Origin: Brasenia schreberi
Taxonomy: Eukaryota > Streptophyta > Magnoliopsida > Nymphaeales > Cabombaceae
Length of the DNA stretch: 64,000 bases
Direction: 5' to 3'
Assembly (NCBI GenBank): GCA_036023115.1
Contig: JAYKKT010000073.1
Coordinates: 18,381,001-18,445,000, forward strand
Below the pieces are notes generated by a model. The model did not search any database. It was not told the origin of the DNA and saw only the letters and a list, made by a program, of their open reading frames with translations. Position numbers and translations under genes: made by a program. How positions within the stretch are numbered: position 1 is the first letter of the stretch; every line of letters begins with the position of its first letter. This document shows, piece by piece, positions 28,611 through 42,985 of the stretch.

Positions 28611-29984
28611 AGCAAGGTTGTACGCTAGAGTCCAAGTAAAAATGTACCTTCTAAATTGTTATATGTGAATGTGGTATTCTTTTTCTCATTCTCGTTGCGT
28701 AGATATAAATATGATGTAAATGGCAAAGATGTAACTTCCTATATGCCAAGTCTGCTGGTGTTGTATGCAGACACTATGAAACTAAACATTGCATTTGCGA
28801 AGGCAAACCTGTGTATGCTTCTTGCATATATTTCGGTTCAGCAACTGGCAGAACTCTGTGCATTGCGAATGCTGAATGTGTTCATGCTTCCTTTCGTGAA
28901 TTTTTCTGCATTTAATTCATGTATTTTTTTCATTTGTGGTTTAATTACTATTCCTAATAGAAAAATAAGACAGTGACTACAATTTTGTAGTATCCTACCT
29001 TCAGATGCTTGTTTCCAAAATGCAAAGATGCATGCATATTACAGTAGAGATGGATTTGGTATGGGATGCAGACAATTGACAGATGAAGAATTGAATTTTC
29101 AGTGAGCAGAGCAAGAAAAAGTTCACAAACAAAAGAGGAACAGGACTCATGCACACTCGTAGAGAAAAAGAACGGTTCCGCAGCTGAAATAATGATCTTA
29201 TGCAAAAGTAAACACTACATTCTTGTCTCTAGAACCTCTCCTTTCGGTTGCCTACATGCATTCTGTTCACCACAAGCAGATCCCAGAAATACAGTCTCCA
29301 AAAACCTTACATTCTTGATATGGTGCGAATCTCACAGAATATAGGTTCTTTGTATTTTAAGGCTACACGCTCCATATATATTAATTGTGTATATTTTATT
29401 TTCTCTCTTTGATTGATTGCCGTTGTTTGTACCATGTCAAGTTGGACTTCAATGATTGCCTGAGTTACATTGTGTCGGTTCTGTGTTCTCTCACTTTCTA
29501 TTGAGATCTATGCTTTTCCGTTGGGTGCTTCCATTCAACGTGTTTGCTATTAGTAGTTTCCCTCAATACTATCTTTATAACCATAAACTGTCAGACGGAG
29601 TGAGTGTTGCATAATGCAAGTTTTTGCATTTCAAGTTGATCATCTCTCTCTCTCTCTCTCTCTCTCTGAATACTATCTTTATAACCGTAAACTGTCACGT
29701 TGGTCTTCCATCGGTTGCTGACTTAGCTATCCTGGTTTTGCCTTTGATTTTGTTCATCTCAAGTGCAGCCGATTACTGTCTTTGGTAGGTGCATTAAAGT
29801 TGTCTGGGGCTATAACACCATCTATGTGCACACACCATAGTCACTTTGAAATGCCAACACGTCACTCGTGCAAATAGCCAGAATGGGGGCTATAGGGATA
29901 GGGTATCGAAGTATGAGAGTTTGGTAAACACAAATTGTTAAGGAAGCTGCCCAAATTGGACGAGCATCATTGCTACGCCTGTTA
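28611..29984. other. Spacer without a supported gene
   Basis: Open frames of 80-106 codons (28656-28976, 29102-29344, both +) have no family signature. A (CT)n tract lies at 29643-29669. A phrase (atactatctttataacc) flanks it on both sides, indicating a short duplication. Confidence 0.5.
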
Positions 29985-30530
29985 CAACAACAACAACTAA
30001 GCCTTTTCAAATACTAGACAGGATCGGCTACATGGATTCTTTGTTTCCAGAGAAACCTATCATGTGTCATGTTAGCAGTTGACTCACAATAAGCTAGATC
30101 ATTCTTTATTTGTTCCTTTCAACACTTTTCTGATCATCCTCTATCTCTTTTAATACTTTCCAAATTTAGTTTTTCATACCCTCTTACAGGTGCTTCTTTT
30201 GATCTGCTTTCTATATGTCCAAACTATCTTAAATGATATTCTCTCATTTTAACCTCCATTAGTGTCACTCCTAATTTGTTTCTAATAACTTCATTATATA
30301 TACGGTGTTTTCTTATATGACCACTCATCCATCTCAACATCTTTATTTCTGTCACAGACATCTTCTATATATGTTGATGATTAACTGAACACTCAGAACC
30401 ATAAAACATGACAGGTCTAATTGCTGTTCTATAATATTTACCTTTTAACTTTAATGTTATCTTCTTATCACAAAGAATACCTGATGCTCCTCTCCATTTT
30501 AACCAATCAACATTAATTCTATCATGTGCT
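29985..30530 (-). mobile_element. 5'-truncated RTE LINE fragment
   Basis: The LINE 3' tail (acaacaacaactaagccttt) is at the low-coordinate end. The reverse complement of the LINE C-terminal coding region follows up to the RT end (gatgctcctctccattttaacc). Flanks share acgcctgtta (about 29975-29984 and 30533-30545), which fits a target duplication. Frames are broken. Confidence 0.82.
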
Positions 30531-30724
30531 ACGCCTACGCCTGTTATATTAATATATTCATAGGTGATCCACTTCCCATTATTTTCATCCTATTTTTAAC
30601 TGCATAAATTCATACACTTGAATACATGGGTACTTTTGTTAGATTCGCTGGATGAATCTTTAATATGCTTTCTAGTATTGCAAGTCGAGCTGGGCAAAAG
30701 TTTCTATTTCACAGCCCTTCCTTG

Positions 30725-31550
30725 GCTTGGAATAGACGAGGAAGCAATCATTTTGAAACAATAGTTAATTGTTCTCCAGTGGAGGTGGATAGAGAATAAT
30801 AATTGCAGTGAATGTCCGACAACTCTTGGAACAGACTCAACTGAGTGAAAACCATGAACATGGGTTGTGATTGATTCCCCAACTATAGCTTTAAACTGCA
30901 ATGCAGATGTGGATGGTTGGAAAAATGTATCAGCCAAAAGAATAGTGTCGCTCATGTTGCATAAGCCAGTTGGTGATGGTAATTAGGTCAATGCACTACA
31001 ATCTAAGTACTTTAGTGCTCTTGTTGGCAATCAGTGCTCTTGCTGGCAATGGTTGACTGGTGTGAACATCTATTGGACAAGTAGACCATCATTGTTTCTT
31101 TGATTGTACATATTTCTTGTTTCACTCGTGGGAATCCAACCCCTTGGGAGAGATGGATTTTGTACCGCAGAGGAACTATTAGAGCAACTCGGAATTCATG
31201 GCAAACTTGTACACTTCCATTTCACTGGCTCTAACACAACCATTTCTCTTCTCAGAAGGTCATACTTAATTTTGGCGACCAATATTGCCCATTTTCTTTT
31301 CCTCTGGTTGGTCTGTTAGTGGATAATTCAAGTTCTTGTTGTTCAAGATAGAAGCTTTCTCAAACCAGAAAAAACTTGGTATGTAGTTTTTCTGTCTACC
31401 AGCTAGACGAAAATTGATGTTGAGAAACAGAGACTGTTATCATTACTTTCCAACTTGATCCTTGTACTATCTTATTATTCCAAGGTAAGTGATCCACATA
31501 TTTTGGTTCAGTTCATTTAGCTGCGACTTTTAATGATGCAAAGTTAAAGA
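30725..31550. repeat. Duplicated spacer segment U, copy 2
   Basis: Counterpart of 14173-15008, about 4 percent different by my rough count and interrupted at its right edge by the Copia element. After the element the homology resumes at 37169. Confidence 0.85.
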
Positions 31551-31876
31551 TGTTACAATGAAATGGCCATTCTCGGCTCAGGTAACGGCTGGACTGGCCA
31601 TCGAGCCGTTACCTGAGGAGAGGCCGGATAATGTAACGGACAGCCGTTACCGGATTTTTCGGTAACGGCCATCCGTTACAGCTCCCAGACGAGGGAAGCT
31701 ACGAGAGAAGTAAGCTAGACGATTGGGGGAGCGGCTGCCTATTCACAAGGTGAAAAATATACAGACATACAATCGTCTCAGAAAACCATCGTATGGAAAC
31801 CTTACGACAACACCATCCGCTGCGCTCACTGAACCTCTAGCGACCGAACAACAGAAAGATAAGCGCCGATCCCTCA
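31551..31876 (+). repeat. 5' LTR of the Copia element
   Basis: 326 bp. Compared with the 3' LTR it lacks 15 bp (after gctgcctat), which removes the tataaaaa box. This would be expected to weaken transcription of the element. Confidence 0.95.
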
Positions 31877-32923
31877 GTGGTATCAGGACCTGGTTCCCTG
31901 CAAAAAAAAGAAGAGGGAGGGATACGTTAGAAACAACAGAAAGATAGAAAGAAGTCGGCAATCGACAGTCAGATAGAGAAGACTGAGCATATCCGGCCGG
32001 CGATCCGGAGCCGGCGAAAAACCCCAAAGGCAAAACCAGAGGCAAGCCGGCGAAAAGCCCCAAAGGCAAAACCAGAGGCAAGCCGACGAAAAGCCTCAAA
32101 GGCAAAACAACGGCAAGCCAAAAAAAAGCCCGAAAGCGACGAACGGCCAGCAACCGGCTCGAAAGAAGAAGAACCCGACAGCCGACAGCCGACGGCGACG
32201 ATCGGTCGAACCTCTCCCTCCCCTCTCTCTCCCTCTCTCTCTCTCTGGAAAAATCCAGAATCTGTAACTGTTTTTTATTTTTCGCTTTTATAGCGATATA
32301 AATAAAAAAAAATATGGTTTTCAAAAAACTGCGGCGGGAATACCAAACCGCCGACGGTTTCTCGAAAACCACCAGCGATTTTCTGAAACCAGTTTCAGAA
32401 AACCGCCTTGAGTTTTGAGAGAGAAGGACAAACTGCCCCTAGTCTTTTTTATTATTATGAAGTTGCCACGGTAAAGGACAAGTTACCCCTTGGCCGTTTT
32501 TGAAAATTATAAAAATACTGGGGCTGTTGATTTATGGTATTATCCAACCCGGTTTGAAAAATATCATTTCTGTCATTCAGTCAAAAGACAGGTTTACCCC
32601 TGTTCCTTTTGAAAAACTACAGATTCGCCTTGAGAGTTAAAATTACGATTTTAACCCCGATCAGTTGCGAATTTTACAAGAATACCAAATAGTAATTTTA
32701 CGAGTTTGTCGATTTTACAAAAATACAAAAAGGGGATAAATAAGTAAAAATTATAGATTTATCCTTTGGTATTCATTTAGGGGTTTGGAGGCAGAAAAAA
32801 CTCTTAGGAAAATTGTTTGTTTTTTCAACTCTGTATCAAGTTAACGTGTTTCTTGCTCTGTGTTTTTCCTTGTTTCCTTTAGATAGAGAAAGACCGCTTG
32901 ATTAATATTTTTGTCAAACAAAA

Positions 32924-35900
32924 ATGAGTTCTAGGATATGCGTGTCCGAATTGGTAAAAACAGAAAAACTAAACGGTCTGAACTTCTAGACATGGAAGAG
33001 AAGAATCCCGTTAGCTCTAACACTAAAAGGTGTAGAGTATGTGTTAAAGGAAACAGTGCATCCTCCACCACCAGACGCAAACCAACAACAATTAGAAATG
33101 TATAAAACATTTCTAAAAGACGATACCATAGCAAGAACTGTAATGTTAACTTATATGGAGGATGACCTGATTAGGGTCTTTGAAGAATTTGAGACTACAA
33201 AAGTGCAGTTTGACACGTTAACAACTAAGTATGATACAAATGCAAAGTTGCATATTCAGTTACTACTATAAAAATACAACTCTTTTAGAACGAAAGAAGG
33301 AGAAAATGTAGTAGAACATGTGAATCATATGCTGGTAATGGCTAGGGATTTAGCCGTAGCAAAATAAGTCATCCCCGAACCAATGCAGATATCAACTATA
33401 CTGAATAGTCTACCTCCATCATGGAATATGGTCACCACTGCCTTAAGGTTAGGGCCTGAAATCAACCTTTCGGAATTGCTCCTAAAGCTTGCAATTGAGC
33501 AAGAACACATGTTCAAAAACAAAAGAAAAAAACTGCTAGTGGTCTAGAATGAGTTGGCGTCTAGCTCAAAATCCAACCAAAAAAAGAAACCAAATAAAAA
33601 ATTTGGCAAGAATATCAAGAAAGGCAGTCAAGCTTTTAAGAAATCACAAGAAACCGCTTCCTGGATCAAGTGTTTCAACTATGAAAAGATGGGGTACTAC
33701 AAGAGGGACTGTCGTAACAAGAAAGGTGAAGGAAACAACCCACAGCACGGACAATCGGAGAAGTAGGACATAATCTGCGTAATTTCAGAATGCTTATACT
33801 TGGACCGCCTAGTTACAGGTTGGTGGATAGACTCCGGAGCTACAAGACACATCTCAAAAACCAAGGAAGGGGCAATTGATCTAAAGGAATATCAACCCGG
33901 AGAACATCGTGTGTACATGAGAAACGGTACTTTTTTAGATGTTTTGGGTATTGAATCCTTTAGGATATTTGTACAAGGCAAACCAATTATATTGATCGAT
34001 GTGTTAATTGTGCCATCTATAAGGTGCAATCTGGTCTCGGTCCCTGCCTTAGTAAAGAAAGGTTTTGAAGTTAGGTTTGTACCTAAAAGGTACTGTGGAA
34101 AAATATGGGAGAATCTTGTACTCGAGAGAATTTGATGTAGAATATGGACTGTTCAAGTTATTCGATAATGAAAGTCATCAATCTTCAGTTTATATTGAAA
34201 GTGTCATTTCTGTTGATGTGAATATGTGGCATAAACGCCTAGGGCATATAAGTTTGGAAAAGTTTAAGAAATTATCCAACTTTGACTTATTACCCAGATT
34301 TGAGGAAAAGACTTTCAACAAATATGAAGCTTGCATACAAGGAAAAATGACAAGAAAAGTCGTTCCCAAGGAAACAAAAAGGACAACAACCCTGGTAGAG
34401 ATTATTCACACGGATTTATGTGGACCTTTTAGAGTAAAGACACATCGAGGAAAGGGTTACTTTATAACCTTTATCGATGATTACTCTAGAAATATGTATA
34501 TATATCTTTTAGCACATAAATCAGAGACACTTGAAGCATTTAAAGAATATAAGCAATAAGTGAAAAATCAATTGGGACAAACTATCAAAGTCTTGAGATC
34601 ATACAGAGGGGGTGAGTATACCTCAACAAAATTTTTAGAATTTTGTAAAGACTTTGGTATTACTAAACAAAATACAATGCCTAGAACACCTCAACAAAAT
34701 GGTGTAGCTTAAAAATACAATAGAACCTTGTTGAATATGACAAGGTCTATGATTATTGATGTCTCTCTACTAAGGGTCTTTTGGAAAGAAGCGGTAAGTA
34801 CAACTGTTTACGTGCTCAACAAAGTACCATGTAAAGTTGTGTTCACTACACCGTATGAGATGTGGTTTGAAAGAAAACCCAACCTAAGTCATCTCAGGAG
34901 ATGGGGATCAATTGCATATGTTAAGATCCTTGATCAGTCTAGAGATAAACTAGATAGTAGGTCCTTGAGGTATATATTTATTGGATATCCAAAAGGTTTA
35001 AAAGGATATCGATTTTATCATAAAGACCAAGAACTCATTGAAAGCAGAGATGTTAAATTCTTAAAAGATTCTAAGAATGACATCTTGGAAAATAATGAAG
35101 AATGTGTTGATGATTTGTCATCAAGCAATGAATTTATCAGATGCAACAGACTGGGAGAAAGCCATGGATGAGGAAATTGAATCCATTGAGAAAAACCAAG
35201 TCTGGGAATTAGATGATTTGCCAAAAGAAAGAAAATCTATAGGCTATAAATGGGTTCTGAAAAAGAAATATAAGGTTGATGGTACAATTGATAAGTTTAA
35301 AGCAAGGTTGGTTGAAAAGGGTTTTCGCAAAATGAAGGGATAGACTATATTGAGACATATTCCCTAGTTGCGAAATTTGCATCCATACGAATAATCCCAG
35401 CAATATCTGCATACTATGATTTGAATTTATATCAGTTAGATGTAAAGACAACCTTTCTAAATGGTGATTTAGAAGAAATCATATACATGCAGCAGCCCGA
35501 AGGATTTGTGATTGAAGGCCAAGAAGATAAAGTGTATAAGTTGAAAAAATCCCTATATGGCCTAAAACAGTCACCTCGCCAATGGTATTTGACTTTTCAA
35601 AATGTCATTATAGAACTTGGGTTGTGGCTAACAAACTTGATCACTGTGTTTATGTTTGGAACAGTGGGAGCCGCTTTGTCATCTTATCATTATATGTCGA
35701 TGACATATTGTTGACTGGAAATGACAATGAAATGATTATTAAAACCAAGTCATGGTTGAACTAAAAGTTCAAAATGAAGGATATGGGAGAAGCATCCTAT
35801 ATCCTGGGTATAAAGATCTCTCGAGATAGAGGATTTAGACTCTTATGCCTGAGTCAAGAGAGATATATAAACTATATCCTCAAGAAGTTCAAAATGGGTG

Positions 35901-36660
35901 AATGCAAGTTTGCAGATACACCTTTTGCAAAAGGGGTGAAACTAAGTAAGGCTGATTGTCCCGGTGAAGGAGACGATAAGCCTAATGTTCCTTATGCTCA
36001 AGTTGTTGGCAGCTTAATGTATGTTATGTTGTATACAAGGCCTGATATCAGCTTTGCTGTTGGTCTTGTCAGTAGATATCAAAGTAATCCAGGTTGGCAG
36101 CATTGGATAGCTGTAAAAAGGATTCTAAGATATCTGAAAGGAACAAAGGACTTGAAACTATGTTTTCAAGCAAATGAACTGGAAGTAGTAGGATACTCAG
36201 ACGCTGACTTTGCTGAGAGCAAAGATGACAGCAATCTACTTCAGGACAAATATTCTTATCTGGAGGTGGTGTTGTTTCTTGGACATGTAAGAAATAGGGT
36301 TGTGTAGCATTGCATACACAGGAAGCTGAGTATATTGCTTGCTGTATGGCTGCAACAAGTGCCGTCTAGATAAGCCACTTCATACGTGATTTGAAGCTGG
36401 AAATAACAGATGAGCCGGTGATTATCTATTGCGATAACAATGCAGCAATTACTCTTATTAAGAGTGGAGCAGATTGCTCAAAAAGCAAGCATATAATGGT
36501 AAAATACCACTATGTTCATGATATGGTTATGAGAAAGGAAATATCCATCTCATACATGCCAACAGAAGACATGTTGGCAGACCCCTTAACCAAAGGCATA
36601 ACGAAAGAACTCTTCTCAAAACATGTTAGAAACATGGGTTTGAGATATGTTGTTGTATAG
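32924..36660 (+). pseudogene. Copia gag-pol polyprotein, decayed
   Basis: Several stops and frame changes. The gag zinc knuckle reads CFNYEKMGYYKRDC, where the second Cys and the His of the CX2CX4HX4C motif are Tyr. Protease keeps DSGAT (about 33830). Integrase keeps HTDLCGP, but the second catalytic Asp is Tyr (34602-34604) and the third residue, Glu, is a TAA stop (34710-34712), exactly 36 codons on. RT keeps YQLDVKTTFLNGDL, YGLKQSPRQW and YVDDILL. RNase H keeps YCDNNAAI and ends near EDMLADPLTKGI. It can move only if helped in trans, if at all. Confidence 0.93.
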
Positions 36661-36822
36661 GTAAATAACCATACAACGGATGATTTGTTGTGTAGGGAAA
36701 TAACCACACAACAGGTTCTGATTACAATAGTAATCAGGAATCGACATAACTAGTGAAAACCCCTGGAAAGTGGGAGGAAAACCAGTATGTCGATACACTT
36801 GCTCGAATGTTCAAGTGGGAGA

Positions 36823-37163
36823 TGTTACAATGAAATGACCATTCTCGGGTCAGATAACAACTTGACTGGCCATCCAACCGTTACTTGAGGAGAGACCGGA
36901 TAATGTAACGGACAGTTGTTACCGAAAAATCCGGTAACGGCCATCCGTTATAGCTCCCAGACGAGGGAAGCCACGAGAGAAGTAAGCCAGAAGATTGGGG
37001 GAGCGGCTGCCTATAAAAAGGCAGCCATTTCACAAGGTGAAAAATATACACACATACAATCGTCTGAGAAACCCTTCGTGTGGAAACCTCACGACAACAC
37101 CATCCGCTGCGCTCACTGAACCTCCGGCGACCGAAGAACAGAAAGGTAAGCGCCGATCCCTCA
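36823..37163 (+). repeat. 3' LTR of the Copia element
   Basis: 341 bp, with the tataaaaa box that the 5' LTR has lost. It could act as a promoter reading out towards 37.2 kb. Confidence 0.95.
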
Positions 37164-37168
37164 AAAGA

Positions 37169-37791
37169 TAGTGTGGGAATTTCACTTACTTCGATCATCT
37201 AGTGCTTGTGAGTGGCACATATGCAGAGATTAAAACGAAGCAGGTGTCATGCTTTGATTTGAGGCTGGCACTGATTCTCTCACTTTTAAACGTATGAGTT
37301 AAAGACAGTGTTGATTTTTGGAATTTCCCAGATAGACTGATCATCTTGTGTTTTCCCTATCGTAGGTGGGACATATGCAGAGAAGCAGGTGTCATGCTTT
37401 AACTTTGAGTCTGGCACTCATTCCCTCTTCCTTTTAAACATATACAAGCATGCAGAACTTCACAAGTGACGCCGTTGAAGAGTTGAGGATCAAACAGTTA
37501 GCATATTCTAGACGATTTGATCCTACACATTCCAACGATCAGACAAATGATCAGACGTAACAGTTGACATTTGTCACTCAGTACAAAATTGAAGTATCAC
37601 GCGTTCGATTGTATTGTTAACCATATTCTCACTCCTTGTTGTTACAGATACCAGTATGTGCGCTGTTTACTTGCGTGAATCTCACAAACACACGCAGAGA
37701 CACATCTATATGCATACATATGTGTCCGAACAGATCTAGACATATATATTTATATAGACGAGCACACACTATATGTGTACGTAATACACAT

Positions 37792-37829
<38 letters not shown>

Positions 37830-38034
37830 TGGCAAGAATGGACTTTCATTTCATAAGACATATTTTATACGCATGCTTTTAAAATCCAGGGGTGAAGGGA
37901 ACACCCATAGATGGAATCCATTCTTTTCCATCTATGAATACACACACACGTAATACTCATGTGAGGATGTGTCCAAATGATATATATTTATGTAGACGAA
38001 CACACACACACATATAGATTACGTAATACACATA

Positions 38035-38091
<57 letters not shown>

Positions 38092-38140
38092 TGGCAAGAA
38101 TGGACTTTCATTTCATAAGACATATTTTATACGCATGCTT
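37169..38140. other. Spacer after the Copia element, with a partial copy of the PME 3' end
   Basis: 37169-37640 continues the unit-1 homology (15009-15480). A (GA)n tract at 37797-37826 is followed by a 115-bp copy of the PME C-terminal coding end (about 37830-37945), then a broken PME phrase (catgtgaggatgtgtccaa), CA repeats and a second (GA)n tract (about 38052-38088) before the PME-B stop codon. The whole is a tandem duplication offset by about 262 bp. Confidence 0.75.
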
Positions 38141-40824
38141 TTAAAATCCAGGGGTGAAGGGAACACCCATAGATGGAATCCATTCTTTTCCATCTATGAA
38201 TACATCGGCCGTATAATATATAGCTTCATGCACTGTCATGTGAGGATGTGTCCAATTCGCCCTCATTGTTGTGTTGGATCCAAGTCCTCTGTTCCTAAAC
38301 TCCCCATAGTATGTTGTGAGATGGTTGATGCAGCCCTGCCATTCTTCCCAGCCAGCAGGATCAATAAAACGATCTAGCATTGATTGCATCACTACTGTAA
38401 CTGCATACGTCTTCCATGGTCGACCCAAATAGATTTTGACATTGCCAATATATGGCACAAGCTCATCAGTAGGTAAGATGGTACAGTTTTGAAGGACAAT
38501 TCCAGTAGCATCACCCTTTTCCTCCCTACCTTGAGCAGTAACTGTAATTTCTTGACCTAAAATGGGCCTCCTAAGATATAAAACACAGTTCTGGAATATA
38601 CTTGCAGCATCTCCAAAGATGAAGTCCACTGTACCATAGATATGGCAATCTCGATAAAATTGCTTAAACTTAGTAGCATATAGAGTATCTTGAAATCCTA
38701 AAATTCTACAATTATATATGATAGTTCTTTCTGCAGACACTCGTAAAGCAACAGCTTGTTTTTCTGTTGGCCCAGCTGTATTTTCAATTGTCAAGTTTAA
38801 GGCCATGAAGGAAGCTCCATCAACACCTAACGAAAATAAGAATTTATAAAATTCAGAAAAGAATTCAATTGTACCAATAAGGGAACATTGAGTGTGAGAT
38901 CTTTGCACACAAAGTGTTCAGATCCTCATATTTCAAGAGATCCTAAAATCTCCTCTTTAATTTAGGGGGTCTTTGGATAAATTCTTCAATGATTCACTTG
39001 ATAATGAGAATTCTTAATGATAAGAGTTCTTAGAACTTTTTTCATCCAAAATAGTATAATAGTGACACATGTGTTCCGTGCATATGCCAAAACATGATCC
39101 TAGCAAAGGAAGAATTATGCTTTCTCAGTTCCTTCCTATCATGTTTTACCATGGATTATGGAATCGATGGATGCAGGGGAATTAAATGTTAACTAAATTA
39201 ACTAATTTTAACAGTTCGAAGCAAAACTTACAGACGGTGATCACCCACCAAGCTTATGTTCTGCTTGTTCACATTGACAGTCTCACTGTATTTCCCTTTT
39301 CTAATATGCATCGTGTACCTTGAAAAAGTATATGTCGGTGCAGCATTTATGGCTGCTTGAATTGAAGAAAATTGTCCACTCCCATCTTGAGCGACAATCA
39401 CATCGGTTGCTTTGCTCATTCCCTGAATATCATTTGTGATAAATATCAATAAAAACTCATGGGAGATTATAAAGGCTTCAAAAATCTACCAAATGACCAA
39501 CCTAATTTGTCTTAACAAAAAATTTCCTAGCATATTTGATAGTGCATATTGCCAGCTTTTTGTTCCAATTTATATCATTTTGTGATCATCTCAATTAGCT
39601 GGCTCCAGTTAGCTTAAGAAAAATCTTTGCATCATTTCGGGTTGGACATCGTTTCAATATCAAAGCACCCTTCCTCCTCAGATTGGTAGTTGGCATATTT
39701 AAACAACACCGGTACACATGCTATGAAAAATACCCCTACTCAGAGAGCAAAAGGAATCACAGTACACGTTCTATAAAAATCCTTGGTATTATAAACATGT
39801 TCCAACGCTTACTTTTAGTCCAAAACAATTTTCTCTAAAAATCACAAATTCTTTTCTAACATCAAACACGGACATACAACTTAGTAGCACACTGAAAAAT
39901 TAACTAATGGGTGTTTATCTATTTGAATGAGTAATTTGATTAGTAGACAAAGAACCATCAAGTAAGAAATAGTTCTTTATAACAACAACAACAACTAAGC
40001 CTTTTCCCATGCTAGACGGGGTCGGCTAAAGAAATAGTTCTTTTATATAAAACAAAAAAAAAGATTAGGAACAGAGGAAAGAAGAGATGCTTCAAAAAGT
40101 CTATTTTTGAAATGTGGAAAATCTCAAAATTTTGTGAAAAGAACTTTAATATGGATACTGCTTGAAAACATAATAGTTTTTCAACTTTTGCGCCGCCCAT
40201 CTAAGGTTATTGACATATCTTCAAAATCAGTTCAGTTTTGCGAGTTCAAAAGTGATTTATGAGAATGGATATATCAGAGATTCTAGAAATGCAACGACTA
40301 GTTTAAAATGGTTGGGTTAACTTGTGTGCTGAAAACTCAGTTCACATAACTTCAAAACCACAGGGCATAAACAAACTGAATAGGCAAAAGAAAAGTGCAT
40401 TTCCAGATTGCAGAAATGAGTCCAGTGAACTAGCAGAAAATTGAAAGCATGAGCAGACATAATGTAGCTAAGTTTCTTGAATTTAAATTGCATACTGAAT
40501 TTTTTGAAGCTACTGGAAAGCGTTATGCAAACCATGTATACGTCAAACGATTACAGCACTATATAGTTTGAGTTTAGTGTGAGTTCAATGACAGAATTCT
40601 GGTTCTTAATAACCAGTTTCATGTAAAATAAAAGTACTTGTTCAAAGTAAAAAAATAAGATTCACATAGGATATTTTGTTAACTTGAATCAGAAAATAAC
40701 CGAAAATGAGGAAGAATATGACGATCATTGTCACAAAGAACAACAGAATTGTAAGGCAAGGACAGAACGATAAACATACCAAGTACATGAATACAGAAAC
40801 TAGCAAGATGAACCTTGTTGCCAT
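38141..40824 (-). pseudogene. Pectin methylesterase PME-B, broken by a 68-bp deletion
   Basis: The same three exons as PME-A: 40824-40780 (MATRFILLVSVFMYL leader), 39422-39232 and 38826-38141. Exon 2 is 68 bp shorter because the part encoding MDDTIISERKSNASG and its surroundings is missing between ggtg and atcaccc. The length is not a multiple of three. The spliced frame would hit a stop just inside exon 3, and the unspliced frame stops at the exon-2 end. Exon 3 differs from PME-A at only about 4 of 686 sites and keeps FQDTLY, DFIFG and LGRPW. The splice sites and TATA box (40867-40876) are kept. It probably became a pseudogene recently. Confidence 0.88.
39979..40028 (-). mobile_element. Very short LINE tail insertion in the PME-B intron
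   Basis: About 50 bp comprising only the LINE 3' end (aacaacaacaactaagccttttccc, split here as aacaacaacaac + taagccttttccc, to cggggtcggct). It is flanked by the 15-bp duplication aagaaatagttcttt (39964-39978 and 40029-40043). The matching place in the PME-A intron (about 17587-17605) has a single aagaaatagttctttt and no insert. Confidence 0.9.

Positions 40825-42985
<2,161 letters not shown>

Larger units (their letters stand above)
31551..37163 (+). mobile_element. Copia LTR retrotransposon, complete structure, inactive
   Basis: 5613 bp, flanked by the 5-bp target duplication aaaga (31546-31550, 37164-37168). The LTRs start TGTTACAATG and end CCCTCA. A primer-binding site for initiator Met tRNA (tggtatcaggacc, at 31878) follows the 5' LTR, and a purine tract (aagtgggaga, at about 36813-36822) precedes the 3' LTR. 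Gene order is gag, protease, integrase, RT, RNase H, as in Ty1/Copia. The unfilled site is kept in unit 1 at 15003-15008, so the element entered unit 2 only. The LTRs differ at about 31 of 326 sites. Confidence 0.96.

Noticed and set aside
31743..32372. 209-codon - strand open frame in the 5' part of the Copia element
   Set aside because: It lies in the LTR and untranslated leader, antisense to the element, and has low complexity.
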